DNA of 64,000 nucleotides, from the NCBI RefSeq assembly GCF_031877795.1, contig NC_133931.1:22331264-22395263 (forward strand). Direction: 5' to 3'. The notes under the pieces were generated by a model that was given only the letters and a program-made list of their open reading frames with translations, did not search any database and was not told the DNA's origin. Position numbers and translations under genes: made by a program. Below, piece by piece: positions 23,591-38,500 of the stretch. Positions within the stretch are counted from its first letter, which is position 1, and each line of letters opens with the position of its first letter. Source of the stretch: Strix aluco (lineage: Eukaryota; Chordata; Aves; Strigiformes; Strigidae).

Positions 23591-26500
23591 CTAGAAACAA
23601 AAACAGAAAAATTAAATCTTTGTGCTGAGTACTGAACTTAACAAATACTAGCTTCTTCCTTAAGCTACTAATGGAGATAGTCTACAATTTAAAAAAAAGA
23701 AATAATTGCTCTGCTTTTATGAATCAAAAGGCACATGCTTCCTCCTTTGAGAAGGATTGTCCCTTTGAAAAATAACTTTAAAATTGGCTAATTTAGAAAA
23801 GTTTCAAATCAAGCCTTCTCTTGGGAGCTCAGTTTACTTGGTTTTCATGCCAATGGATTTGCTGCTCAAGTTTGTAGAGTCTTTCAGCTGAGCAAGATGA
23901 CTAGAGTCCACCACTTCCTGGTTTTACTGTTAATTTAATGGCTACAGCAAAGTATGCCACCTTCTGCTCCTGGAAATTCCAATATGGCAATGATCCAGGT
24001 GACAGAAAACACTCATCCTGAAGTGTCTGGCATTAAAAAAAAAAAAAAAAGACAACAAACCCACAAAAAACCAAAACAAAACCAAAAAAACCTCCTCACA
24101 CACCAAGCCAGCCCACTATTTCCACTGCAACGTTGCATCATGTCATGTTTAACAGAGCCTCCTTCCAACCTGGTATTTGCTCCCATTTCTTCAGTGTACT
24201 TTTAAGGGAACAGCCAGTCCTCACTGATACTGGCACTTGTCTGCATTTTCCTTATAAACAAAAGTTAATCAATCCAGTAGTTCATGATCACTTATTCAGA
24301 TGTTAAAAGTAGCTCATACTTGTTTCCTCCCACATACTGTAGCTCTATCACTCCCATACATTTCTGCTACAGCACTGCAGTGATGCATTTTATTAAGATC
24401 AAGAGAAAACAAAGCCAGAAGAGGAAGACATACTTTCGCCGACGAGCTTCTCTCATGATACGTTGCTCCTTGATTTGGCAAAATATACTTTTAGGCAAGT
24501 GACGGTGTTGCGCTATGCGTCTGATCTGTGGGTGATACTGGAACTTCTCCTTCAGCTTCTGATTGTAATTCATAGCTGCCTTCTCTCGTGGTGCAAGCTA
24601 TGGGGAAAACAACACAGACAAGTGTGTTATAAAACAGCGGGCGATTTAACTAACATGATTTTCTCTACAAATTAAATTTTAACTTCAAATTACTTCCTTC
24701 TAGGAAATGGCTGTAACCACAGGAACTTCAGAATTAGGGTAGATAAGTATTAAAACCCTACAATTTCAACAACATCCCAATGCTCAAACACAAAATATTA
24801 TCACAAAGTTCAGCAAAGTAACTGAATTTAGTCCCTGAAAATCAGATTTTAGTGTGCTGTAGAGAAAGAAGAGAGAATAGAAATAGCTGACAGTAAGACC
24901 TCTTTGATCAGTGTGCCTGCTTTCCTAACTTCCGATGATGATCAACATTGATCATTGCTGTGAAACAAAGACTTGCAGGCATTTTAATCACTAGCCATTG
25001 TAAGTACAGACAGCTCTTTAGGTGGCCTAAATCTTACCCAGAGGCTTGATCCATTAGAAAGCCCAGTGCACATATCAGATTTCAAGTATTAGCTTGACTA
25101 TATGGCACACAGGGAGTTCCAACTTTCATCATGCAGCTAAAAATAACTTAGTATCACCAACACATGAAATACAGGTGAGCTAGTATTACCACAAAAGACT
25201 TTAATTTTATCGACTTTTAAAATTATGTCCGAGCCACCATTAACAACATTGAAAGTGAAAAATACCTTCTCTTGACAGCTAACCTACAGAGGATATATTT
25301 TTTAACTAGGTATGTTTCCTTTGGTCCTAACGGTTATTTATCAGAAGGAAAAAAAAAAAAAAAAAAAATCTGTGTGCTGTGTTTTTGTTTAAAGCATGCA
25401 CTGCTTCATAAGAAATATCAGTCTCTCTGTATTTTTGATTCGCTCAGATCTCTGGGAATTTCAGCTGCATTTCAGTCTAGTGAGCTTTCATACAGACATA
25501 AAGATCTGTTAATATTAAATATTAACAGAGGATAATCTTATCCTCTTCTTCCTGCCCTCCTGCCCAAAATAGGCTCTGTAACTCCAATATTTCAGACATC
25601 TTAAAACCCTTCATGTTTTCAAACAAGCAGTGGCACAAGTCTTTTGCCCTCCCACATTCATTTCCACTACTACCTGCACCTAAAGTAGTAAAAACAAAAC
25701 AATCATTCAGACAACTGTCTATTCAGCTTTGCAAATTACTCAGTTTCACTAATTTCTTACTTTCTCAAGAAAAAATATAACCTGAATTTCAGATGCTAAA
25801 AAAAAGCAGCAACAAACCCAACAACTTGATCACACACAAAAATTTGGAAATTCCACCTACATTATTATGAAAGTCTTTTTTTTCCTTTGAAATCAGCAAT
25901 TGGCTATTTCTTCTCCACTCTGGAGGTCACTTTTATAAGTGACTTCTGCCAGAATATTTCATGACTTCTGAAAAAATAAGTAACATACTCAGATAATTTT
26001 GGTCTGAAAGCAGGTATTAATAAAACACATGGCAAATGAGTTTCTCCTTTGGGACAATAAAGAAAACAGGTACCAGATGCAGAGTTGCTCATCACTCCAA
26101 AAATTCTTCTTCAGACAGAGAAACATAATACTTTTAACCCGTTTCTCCAAATACTTCTGCTTTACTTACATTTATAATGACCTCTCAAATGGCAAGTGAG
26201 TAAATTTTACAGTCTTAACTCACTAAAACTAACCCTCTGCCCTTTACTGAAATTCCTTCTAGTGAGCTAGCCTGAATAGCTGGTTCACTCTCAATAAATC
26301 CCAGGTGTTCCCACTCTGCAGAAAACTGCCAACATAATCCAAACTGAAGAGCTTTTATTTTAATTAAACACAATGATTTTCCTTTAATTTAAGAAGAGCA
26401 AATTGCTGCCGATTTAGTATAACCTTGATGATTCTACAGACAAGAGGTGAATCGGTAAATTAAAGATATATCCAGGATATCTTATTTAAAAAATTAATAT

Positions 26501-29500
26501 AGATTAAGAGGTGGTTATGTTTGAGTCTGATTCTATTTTTTTGTATGATGTGGTATATAGAAAGGCATGTAGCTGGTGACTTTCCATCTAACTACTGAAT
26601 GCCAATGCCCATATACCAGGCTGTGCTAAGTGCACCCTCATCTATATGATGGTAAAAGAAAATTTTGCAGTAATGATAAGTTTCTATTTATGAGAGACAG
26701 CAGATAGCTAAGGAAGCAGACTGTAATAATGCACTGAATTCCAACCTCTCTCTTGAAAGTCATTTTACAAAGGTCAACATAAACAATGAAGAGAACAGCA
26801 CTACTTCCCATTCTGTTTTGAGCTGGAGAAGATGCTGTAAACACAGCACAATTTAGCAGGATTAGAGATTTTGTATATAGGGACTAGAACACCCTACAAG
26901 ATAATGAATTAGGATTTATATGACATCATGAGTGGAAGACATGATCAAAGTTGATGTATGACCCTTTATTCATACATTCCAAAAGTGAACGTGCAACTTT
27001 CTGCCACATAATTTTCACTTTCCTCATACAGGAAGAAAGACAGCTGATTTGTGCCACTACCACAGCAGTACTTCACAGCAAATATCTACAGTGAAAAAGC
27101 AGGGAAAGAGAACTCCAAAATGCAACCAAGTTGTCAGCAATAGGAAGATGTGTCCTTGAGTAAACTGCCTATGCTGTTCTCCACCCTCCAGATGATAGAG
27201 GCTGGTTACTTTTCCCATCTAAGCAGAGGAAGGTAAGCATTTTTCCAGAACCCTGGCTGAAGACCTAAAACCACCTTTAAGAAAAATTCTCATTTTAGAG
27301 GACTGTATTTGTACTGTGCAGTATTTAAAACTCCGCACTACTAGACTCCTGTAATTCAGCATGAGAATATGAAATAGCTGTTTATCTATCCTGCCCAGGT
27401 TGCCCTTCCAGGTTAGGACAGACAGAGCACAGATGCAACATATTTTTAGAACGCAAGTGTATCCCAGCAGTTTTCTACACCATAACTTGTCTTTATTTAA
27501 TTTTTTTCCCATTGCTCTGCTGAAAACACCTTTCTAAATTTATTGCCAGAAAGTTTATTACTGTTTCCTTTAACCAAAAACTTATGGCTCCCTTACATCT
27601 AAATGGATGACAAAAAAAGAAAGGTAATGTAGATATTAAGAGCACAAAATCACAGCTAAAGGGATGAAGTTATATGTGCATCAATCACAAACTCAAAATC
27701 ACTATGAAAAAATGCCACGTCACACAATATCTGGTACTCCTTGTTATCGGTCTTATCTCACAAAATGGAACTGTATACTAGAAACAGACTGAAAGGATAT
27801 ACAATTACTTAAGACAGTTTTGATGAGCTCCTGCTAATGCACTTTGCCCGATCAAAACCAAGACTTGCAACTGCACTTTCTCCTACCTTTTTCAGTCCTT
27901 ACTCAAAAGCTGTTATTTCTGCATCTTATAAGAAAGCAGCAAACCTATGCTCCACTACTGTTAAACCACTCCTCACACTAGTTTTACACTTACTGAAATA
28001 CAAATCATTCCCAAGCAGGAAGTCGTCTTCTTCTATCGTCCCGTACTCTGTTCTAATTCTTAAATACTTTGTAAATGTAACAGAGCCAAATTTTGCAGCT
28101 GACAGAAGTAATATTACTAAGCATTTACACTCCCAAGAACTGCAGCTGTAGATTTTTTTTTTACAATGTGTCAATATGTGGAAGAACAATACAGCTTTTT
28201 GAAGTTTTACTGACCATTCATTGCTTTCACTACAATTCAAAAAACCCAATCTATTCCTTTCTTTGTATTACGTAGATTAATTCTACTCTATTAACTGAAA
28301 TCTACTCTATTACTGCTGTTCTTCCAGCCTTTTCACGCAGACGAGGCTCTATTTTCCTTAAAAGCCAAAGTCATGTACCTTTTCAGAAATCCCAAACCTC
28401 TCAAAGAACACAAGTACAAAAGCCTCAAACATACTTAACGTCATATTTTATGTACAATATTTGAACAGTCTGGAGTATCTCAAATGTCTTCTTTAATTGC
28501 CTCGTTTGCTTCTGGATATGCAGAGCTAGATGTTTACTGTTTTAAAAATAACACCGGTTACCTTTCCTATTTAACAATAATTATTTATTATTTAATCAAC
28601 TTTCATTAAAAAACCTAAACATTGCAAATTATTTTAAAGTAGCTTTTGATGTAGCTCCAACAGAGGGATTTGGATTCTGTTACCCCTATGTAAAACCCAT
28701 GCAGATTTAATTGTCAGTGGACACACAGCATGCCTCTGGCTCCTCCAGAGACTTTTATTCTTATTTTAATGTTTCACTGGTGTTTGAATAATGAGTGAGA
28801 TGCCAAATACATCTAAAATCAAAAGAAACATGCAGAACTGATGACTGCTAGGGTAGCCACGGCTCAGAAAGTACTACCTCCTCCCAACTGGAAAAATATT
28901 CATCAGTCACAACGTAAGTACTATATATTCACTATAACCTCCTTGGAAGCCAACTCTAAAAACAAGTAAGACCAAGTACTCATCAAAAAAAAAAAAGTTT
29001 TGATTACCATTTTTCTTTTTCTTCAAGGATGCTGGTTTCCATCCACCCCCACCCCAAAAATATCCATCTTAAAATACAATGTTTTACAAGATGTTAGCTT
29101 TATATCAGAAATACAGTGACCTTTGGATGAGTCATTCAATCAAATCTTCTCAGCGAAGAAAAATAGCAGACCAAGCAACTAAGCATTTAAGACATAGTCT
29201 GACACTTCTGACAGAATTACTGAATGTTCATCTTTGAATATTCAAAATGTTCAAAAAATAGCCACAGACTATGGAAGAACTGGACATTTATAAAATGAGC
29301 AAGCATATGTCTAAGAAGATAAGAACATCAATCCTCTAAAAAAAGGAACAGGTACTAAAGAAAAACAGTGGAACCTAATAAATAAGCATTAACAGTAGCA
29401 AAGTTAAGAATCACAGGAACTACCAGGTTGTATCGAACAAGGTTTGGCACAGTTGCCTCAATCCAAGAAACATTTCCAAGGTATATCCAAGAACATGATA

Positions 29501-32500
29501 AGTCAATAAAGGTTTCACTCTTAGGTCCTATTAGCAGCAATTACTCTCTAAACATCTGAAAAATAAAATTTCATAGTACTTCTAAAAGAAATTTAACAAC
29601 AAATATAGCAGCTTCAGACAGTTACTAATTTAATAGCCAAATTCTGTGTCTTCCTAAATTCAAGGCTTCAACAGCATCATGCTTGAACACTTTTCCACTC
29701 AGGATATGGGGATATGAAACATTATCTCTTCTCATTATAATTCTTTACAAGTTCATTAGTGGCATCCATGTTAAATGAGAGCAGTTTTTCCTACGTAATT
29801 CACTATGTCCCTTGTAAGTTTTTCCTGTGTTTCTAAATAATTTTGCTTTCCTAAGATGTCTTTTTATGTTGCAAGGTGGGGTCTTTTAAGATAGGATGAC
29901 AAGTTCTGTATTCTAAATGATGGGATGACTTTCATTGCTGATATTAAAAAAAAAAAGCCAAACTAAAACCACACATGCCACTTGACTTGTGTGTTACAGA
30001 TAGCTATTGACTTAAATTTTCTTGGGAGCTGATAGCCAAAGAGCTTTGACAGAAATGCTTACAAACCCTAACATGCGTGCATGCTACAAAAGCTCTATTT
30101 GTATGATCCCGCAACAGCGGAACTGCATTGCGTGCACAGCCTCCAAAAGGCATGTCAAGCAGCAACACTGCTACTTAAAACCAGAAAAAAAGGACAGGCT
30201 ATTTCATGTAGGATTCACTGTCAGGTCAAGGAACACCAGAGTATTAATGTTCAGACCATAGCCAATACCTGATAGTCATAATAGGTAGTGCCTTTTTTAG
30301 GCCCATCAATGGCCAGTTTTCACTGATGCATATACTACAGAAAACAGCAGAATGTAATTTACCAGTCTATATTTTGAATACTTAAACAAGAGCTAAGTTG
30401 TCCTTTTGGCACACAGTATTTCTATGATGCAGGAATAGTTAGGTTTGCCTATTAGTTCCCAGAGCCAAGTATCCTTACTCTTTCATAAGAAAAGGAGCCA
30501 ATGCCATCTAGTAGTCAAGAGAGTGAATTTTCTGTTACACCTGAAAATATTAGGAATGATTCTGTACAAAAATGGTATTTTCGACATTCTTTTTACCTAC
30601 TTGTCCTTCACACAAAGGGCAAAGATGCGTGTCAAAAATACCAGACAATTCTGTTATAGAACAGTATCTTGGAGAGAGACAGCATGCTCTCTCACTAAGA
30701 ATATTGTGATTAAAGACAGAAAAATTTCAGTTAATACTGTAAAACAAGGTGAAAAGGGCATTGCCAGGAGCATATGGATATGACAATAGGAAATATTTCT
30801 GCCCAATGCTGCATTGTCTAAGCAAATTCAATATAAAAGTTAAATCAAAATGTAAAGTCTATAAGGCACTTTGCGGAGTCCTCAGAATTAACAAGTATGG
30901 GACTGATATTTAACTGTTTGACTGAAGCACTACGTGGGAAAAATCCCAAGAATCAATTCAAAACTGAAAAAAGTTATTCCATTAAAGACATTCAACTTAA
31001 ATAGCAGGTTGTAACCACAAATACCGTACAGGCTACAAAGTTGTGGGGTTTTTTTTATCTATAGCAAATATGAGAAAAATAATAGGACTTCCAGATACCT
31101 ATGGTGGGCCATGGCTAAAGATACACATTGTTTTAGCTGCGCTACTCCATATCCAGTGTTTCACAGTGCACAACAGTCCATGAATTACCCCATTCTGCTT
31201 TACAGCCCTAAGTACTCCTACCACTCCCATTCACCTGTCGCCTCTCCCAGCTCCACTCCACTTCCCTCCTACGCAGATACTATAACTTGATGGAGCTTCA
31301 TGTAACCACAAGCAGCCCTTAACTGTACAATATTCTTCCTTGAATTACAGCTTCCCTTTCCTCCCCCCTCAATATCAAGTAGAAGTTTCACCAAGCATTA
31401 TTTGACAGCTATGCTGATGGGCTCAGAAAAAGCAACGTAAGCACCTCCAAAATACCATAACGATATAAAGCTACGTTAAAGGCATTACTCCCAGTGAACA
31501 GAGTGTCAAATTCATTCTCCAAAGTCATTCAATACTTTAATACAACTGTGCAGATGAATATATGCAGGTGGTAACTGTAATAGAACATTTTGGCTTTGTC
31601 GATACACAAACATTTGAACAAGTTTAACTGAAAAGACATATATCTAATTAGAATGATATCTGTTCCTGCTAGGAACACTTCAACCAAACTGCCTTACATT
31701 GAATTAAATGGATTTCAGACACCACACTCATTTGACCGCTTGATATAGGTTATATGGGTTAATGACAATCTTGTTATGATGCATTGGTGCAAATGGACTA
31801 TTTTACAATGCATATGCTTATCCTGCTATGAACTGCACATGAATCAGTTGCACACCAGCCAAAATTTTTAAAAGTAGTAGCCCTAAGCTTCAGTACAATG
31901 ACTTATGTATGGCAAAGCAGAATTTACTGCTTTTTCTCTAGTGCAGAGGGACGAATTCTTACCTGTGGCACCCAGGCAAACAAACTCTAATTTAGCTTAG
32001 TTAGAACTGATGATTATTGCTAACATTAAACAAGACCAAAAAGTCGCCTTCTGTAGCAATAATGAGGCCTGTAGTTTTATTATAAGTTGCAGTAAATGCA
32101 ATGAGCTATACTGCACATCAATTTTCAATTAAATACAAATGTCAAACTACAATTTTACATTTTCCCTTTAGAAACAAGTTTTTAGAAGTTGAATAGGCTA
32201 ACCAGTTGCAATAAACAACTCCAAACATCTTATCCTGTGATAACCAAAAGCAAAATGCAACTCTTACCACTCCCAGTTTTTCAGAAGCATTAGCTTTCCA
32301 CAGACGAATATTCATCTCATCTGAGCCACATAGAATATATTTGTTATCTGAAGTCCATTTTACAGTGATGACGTGCTGCATTCGTTTTGTATGATATACC
32401 TCCCTAAAGGAAACAGAAACATTTGTAAATGATCTATCATCACTTCTCCCATCAACATTACCTTACAAATAGCAGAAAGCATTCTGTTCAAGGCAAAATT

Positions 32501-35500
32501 TTTGACTTTTTGTTGTCGTTTTTGGAAAAAAACCTGATTTTTTTTAAACACTGCTGATCTTTATATAGAGAGATTCAAATAAAGTGTGATGATTAGCCTC
32601 ATAAAGGACCACCTAGAATAAAATGCTTTTTAAATAAGTGCTTTTATAAAAATTACAGTAAATAGCTAAAGAATTTTTGCAAAACATGCTATGGGTATAC
32701 AATGATATGCACACGGTTTCCAAAATAACTTTCATTAATATGCTGTCACACCGATCAAGCATTACAGAACGGGAGTGCAGAAGAATGGGTACCAAAGAAT
32801 CTGACACCACCATTATGAACAAAAAAAGAGAACAGTAAATAAACACCTCCAGCTGTCCATTTATGACATGGCAATGGATTGGCTACTCTTCATTGTGATA
32901 TGCCTCCTTTCCCTCAAAAAGGACTTCCTTATTATCGTCTAAGGACTCCAAGGAAAAATTCTAAAAACCTTAAAAACTCAAAAAAAGTCTCCAGTCCTGC
33001 AATTAAGAACTCAACAAGAAATATCAGCTAGTAAAAAATTATTCTGAACAGTTGTATGGCTATTAAAGCGTAAACTACATTTAATTTCTGCCAGTCAGAC
33101 TCCTGCTCAACAAGTGCTGGCACCTGTTGAAAAATGTTTCTACATGTTACATTTAAACCAATATTTAATGAAACTCTTATGTAATTTTAATTAAAATGTG
33201 CCAAACAAGCAGAATAATATTATTCATAAGGTTATTCTTTTATTTCTCCTAAAAAAAATATAGGACTAAGTACATTTTTCTGGTAATCTTAATTATTTAT
33301 TAGTATTCTAAATGTGAAGAATACTAAGGCCTGCTTATTGTCCACTAATACCCACTCCTTTGGTATATCAGTCACATGCAGCACCTTATAGATCATTCTC
33401 TTTCTTCCACCCAGATTCTGTACAAGTAAAATCCAAGTAGTAATGGAAAGGAAATATGGAAACACCACCTATTCAAGAGCCATGGAAAAACTAGACTGAG
33501 CTGGAGGGGCTGTGAAAAAAACAAAAGTGATCAATAGATCCCCTTAAATAAGCTTTAATAAGCTTAACCACCTTTCATAATTCACACTCAAGTGATGATC
33601 TACAAGAACAATTATGTGGAAGACTGAGCACGAGTACCTTCAAAACACATTAATACATCAGCTTTTTACTGATGTTTAATAGCATGCGTGCACATACACA
33701 TTTTCAAAAGCATTTCTATGTTTACTTTCATTCTACTATTTGGCTCAATAAAAGCTTTTTTTCACAATAGCAAAGCTTTTCTTCACTCACCTTTGAGGAA
33801 CTAAGTACTTTTCTTTTCCTGACTCTGAATTTGCAGCCTTTGCCTCTCCTGTTTCTGTCATCACAAGTTATTAAATATCATTTTCAGGGAAAGGAAAACC
33901 ACAAAACATGGCCAAATAACCTGGATCTGCATTTTAAAAAAATCGCACAGACATCCAGTTCTGTTTACCTAGAATTTACTAATTTTAAATCAACTTTGTA
34001 ATAAATTTTATTTCTTATGGCTAATCAATTTCCCAACCTAAATGTTCATTTTAAAATAAAATAGAAAGCAATGCAAGTTAGGAGTTTTTCAGATTGGCAG
34101 ATCAAAAGTCAAAACTGGAATACCACCAGGACCCTTGTTGACAGATCCTCTTAAGCGCCCTCTCAGTTTTCCAAGTGGGATCAGATCTTCCATTTGGAGA
34201 CTTTTCTCCATTCCATGGGATTAATTTCAACTGTGCAATTCTGAAAAAGTCCAGCTTCTAAAGAATTTTAAGTGTCCCAAAATTCCCTAGTCAACTTATA
34301 TGAGGCTAAGTTCTCCATTTGTATGGCTTTGCCTCACTAGATTTATGGCCAGCACACAGAGGATGGGGGGGAAAGGGGGTAGAAGAAGAAGACTCCTTCC
34401 ACAGGCCTTGGCAACAATCTGCTGTAATGTGGAATAAAGCCTTTTACTGTTGCATTATGGGGTCTGCAAACTTCCCCTCGACGTGCTTTAACTTTGCTTA
34501 TCACCACTGTCGTGAACACTACTGTTCCACAGAAAGGACAATCTGCAGATCACAGGAGCTGCTAACCATATTGTTTAATAATACAAGAATTAAAAAAAAA
34601 CAAGAAAAAACCCCACAAAACAAACTCACAAAGGAACTGCAATACCTAATTACATCTAAAACATTGCAAGACAGGAGGAAAATGAAAGCTACCTTTAGAT
34701 TAGATATAAAGGAAAATGTAAACAGCCCCTCCCAATCTCTAATGCAGTATAGGAGCATACAGTTACATTGAATAATGCATACATAACTGCATCAATCAGT
34801 AATAGAAATACATTCCTCCCCAATCAGTATTTCAACATTTCCACTCCACAAACCATCTAAAACTTGACCTAGTAGCAACTTTTTGGGGGGCTGAGGTTGG
34901 AGAGAGGAATGCAACTAGAAATAAAAAAGTTAATAATAAAAAAGAAAGAGGAGGAACTGACAATGGAGAATAATGAGGTAGTTTTATGAAGAACAAATGA
35001 TAGCAGACAGATCTGATAACTTGCTTCAATTTTCATCAAACTGAAAAAAAAAAAAAAAACAACAATGGAGACACCCTAGATCCAATCTCAACTTCAGCAA
35101 AATGTTTAATACACTGCCTTATGAAATCTTACATAAAAAACTAATTCAAAGTGAATTGTATTCAAAGAAGCATCACATGAATCAAAACCTGGTTAACAAA
35201 ATATGAACAAAAAGTAATAAGCATACTGAAACAGATCACAAAAGTGTCCCAAACTGATCCTCAGGAATTCATACAACAGTGCTTTTTACATAACGTCTTT
35301 AGCAATCATCCATATAGGATGAAGACAGTCCCTAGAAAACCAAATGCTACAATGTTGTAAGGCACTACAAACTTAAGTGGTGAAAAGTACAGTATAAAGT
35401 GACCTAAAACATTAAAGATACATATAGAGGAAAACAAGAGGATTCATCTTGGTAAAATACACCCAAGAAAAATAATCCACTGTAATTTTAATCCAAAACC

Positions 35501-38500
35501 TGCATAAGTACTGCTATCCATTAAGTCTAAATTCTACTCTAATACATACTCCTGAATTATCTGTCAACTACACAACCTGTCAATCAAGTTATCTCAAGTT
35601 ATATACAGAATAAGATTTCAATATTCACAGGAAGTGAATGCCCCAGTAAAGATGTTAATGAATCAACTAAGAATTCTGAGGACTAGAGAGGGAGGTAACT
35701 GGAATGAATGACAGAAAGAGAGAAAGATGTAAAAATCACTCACCTGCTGTGACCTTTGTCTACAGGAAAAATACGGACAGACTTATCAAAGCTGGCAGAG
35801 ACAAATTCTTTCCCAGTGGGTGAATAATCCACATCAAGAACAGCAGACACGTGATCCATATGCACCGTCATAGGTGATTCAAGAAAGCGCATATCAAAAG
35901 TATATAAGCTTTAAAATAAATACACCAACATCTTAGTATCTTAGCAGCTCCTAAGCAAATAGTACATTTTTGCTCAACAACCACTTAAATAATTCACAAA
36001 CCACACTTAAGGACAGACACATATTGCAGAGGGAACTCTTTAAGACTGCTCATAACACATGAAAAGAAAGAACAATGCATTATTTAGGGCTTGAAAAAAG
36101 TTTATTAACCAGAGCTTTTAGTTACTGGATCAGACCTAGGTTTCTTTCTCACTGTCAAAGAACAGATAATCTCCACTATTCCCTTCATCATCTGTTTGTG
36201 TCACTGACCAAATCTATTTCTCCAACCAGTGTCTTTCCTCCTTTACTCCATCTCCAGATTGAATTATATAATCTGAACTCGGACAAGCATCTCTGAATCA
36301 CTACAGGTTTCCAGATACTCCTATACCAGGAACTCCTAGTAATTCAGAGTCTACTGTGAAGTTCCCATTTGGTTGGCACCTTTTCCTACCACCTAATTGT
36401 CTTTAGGCCAATGTAGGAGTCCGAGGAAAGCTTGCAAATACATGGAGATACTAGTTCAGCAGCACACACTATCTGTAGGAAAGTATTATTACACCAAACA
36501 CAGAGCTGCTGGACCACATCTGTTTTGCTCTTAAGCACCTCAAAGCTCAGGTGAGGTCTACCTGTACTCCCTTGGAATCAACAAGCCCATTAATACATAG
36601 TAAAGCATAATAACTGAGTAGATCATTAATCTGCCTGGTGCCAATAAGCAAAGGTGCTTTACAGACAAAGCGTTTAACAAAACCTCCTTAAGATACACTA
36701 TTTAATAGAACTACTATATTAAAAATTTGTAATTTAGCAGGTTTCTCACCCTCCTTTCTGCAGATGAATGCATAACTAGAATTAATTCAATGTCTCCTCT
36801 TCAATAGTTTACTGGCAACTATTGCTTTGTCCTTCTAAATTCCCCAAGTATGCTAGCATCATATTCAAAACTGCTACTACATATAACCAGCTAACACTTG
36901 CATATGCATTTCTGATATATGCATTTGCCATTGCGCTTATACTAATTGCTTTAGTTTGCAAGAGGACAGTTGACCCTGACACTAACAGCTACCATTTTTA
37001 GTTTAGCAAGGAGGGGGGGAAGAGACATATAACCAAACAGTTTAGGTAGCCTGGTAGCCTTACCATACTATAACTAAAATAGGTAAAAAGCTGTACATTA
37101 GATACAACACCCACTTTCAAGGTCTGGGCCAGATTCCATTTCCTTGAAAAAATAGCCTTAAAGATAAGTGATAAAATTTCTATGTTCTAGAAGAAAACAG
37201 TGATCTATTGTTAGATCACTGACTTCCTGGAAAAAAGGATATGGAGCACATTTCGCAGTGGCCTAGTTTTGAAGAGACAGCTTTTTCAATATCAGATTAG
37301 CTGTTCACATGAATACTATTGTTCAAAAGTAAAAAACTGCCCTGAGACAATGAAAGGATAAGTATTGCAGTCTTTGGAACTGTTTCACAAAAGATTAATT
37401 TATTTTTTAAGAAATGTTCTCATCAAAATAGCTGATCAGTACAATATAGCAAGCTTCCCAAGAGCTGGCAAGAAAATAAACACTTATATTGCCTCAGACT
37501 GGACCAATAGTAGTTATTTTCCAGGTCCCATTGCAAGGTACACTTGCACTGGTTCAGCTGCATTTTTTCTAAGTTACACTGCTTTTCCCCCACCCAGGTA
37601 TTGAAATACAGAGAAAGAGGCAGTCTTTTTTTTTTTTTTTTAAATCAGTGAGTCTATAATTCTACAGGTTATTACTTAAGTGATTCAAATTTAGAGTTTC
37701 AGTAGTTTTTCAAAAATTTATTTTAGCATGACAATAAATCACCAAGATAGAGACTGAAAACATAACGTGATCAGCATTATCAAAAAGCAAGGTCACACTT
37801 ACTTGTAATCTTCATTTGCTGCAGTAAAAACAAAAGCTTCCATGGGGTTCCAACACAGTGTATTTGTCCTCATGTTCAAGATAACCTGAAAGATATTTAC
37901 ACATTGCTATCTTGTTACAGGCAGTAAAATACTTGCTATAGTTCAAAACTTCCTATACCACTGGAGACAAGCACTTTCTAGATGCAGAATTATGGTAGAG
38001 GAATAGTGTCATCACAAAATGTTTCCTCAGCAGTGTTAGAACTGGAACTCAAGAACATCCTGTGCCTCATCATGCTCACTGCTATGTGCTACATGGCAAC
38101 TAAATATTCCTCCAAGTCATCTTCAAAGTAAATTCTTCTAAGCGGTCCTTTAACATGAAACATGTTAGTGGTCAACATGTAAACCTGGAATTTCTGAAAA
38201 ATTTCACTTCTCCATCACATTTACAGGAATCTTGAGTTAAGTAATCTATAAACACTCCTAATTAAATGGTTGTTTCAAAAGATAGAGTCATTAATTGATG
38301 CTGTGAACCAGCATTTGCAAAATGATTATAACTTTTTGATGTTCTTCCAGTTATTACTATCCCTTCATTATTTTATCTCTGAAATTGCCATTCATGAATT
38401 CTCCAGAAGAGTTGCCATTTCTCACTGAAGTGCCAAGCAACATATGTAGAAGTTACTGTGTTGTAACCTACTCATCACTATCACAGCATTAGCAGTGAAT

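Noticed and set aside
34319-34771. 150-codon plus-strand frame in DCAF13 intron 8
   Set aside because: No similarity to anything I know, Lys/Arg-rich from A-rich DNA, no splice or promoter context; probably chance.
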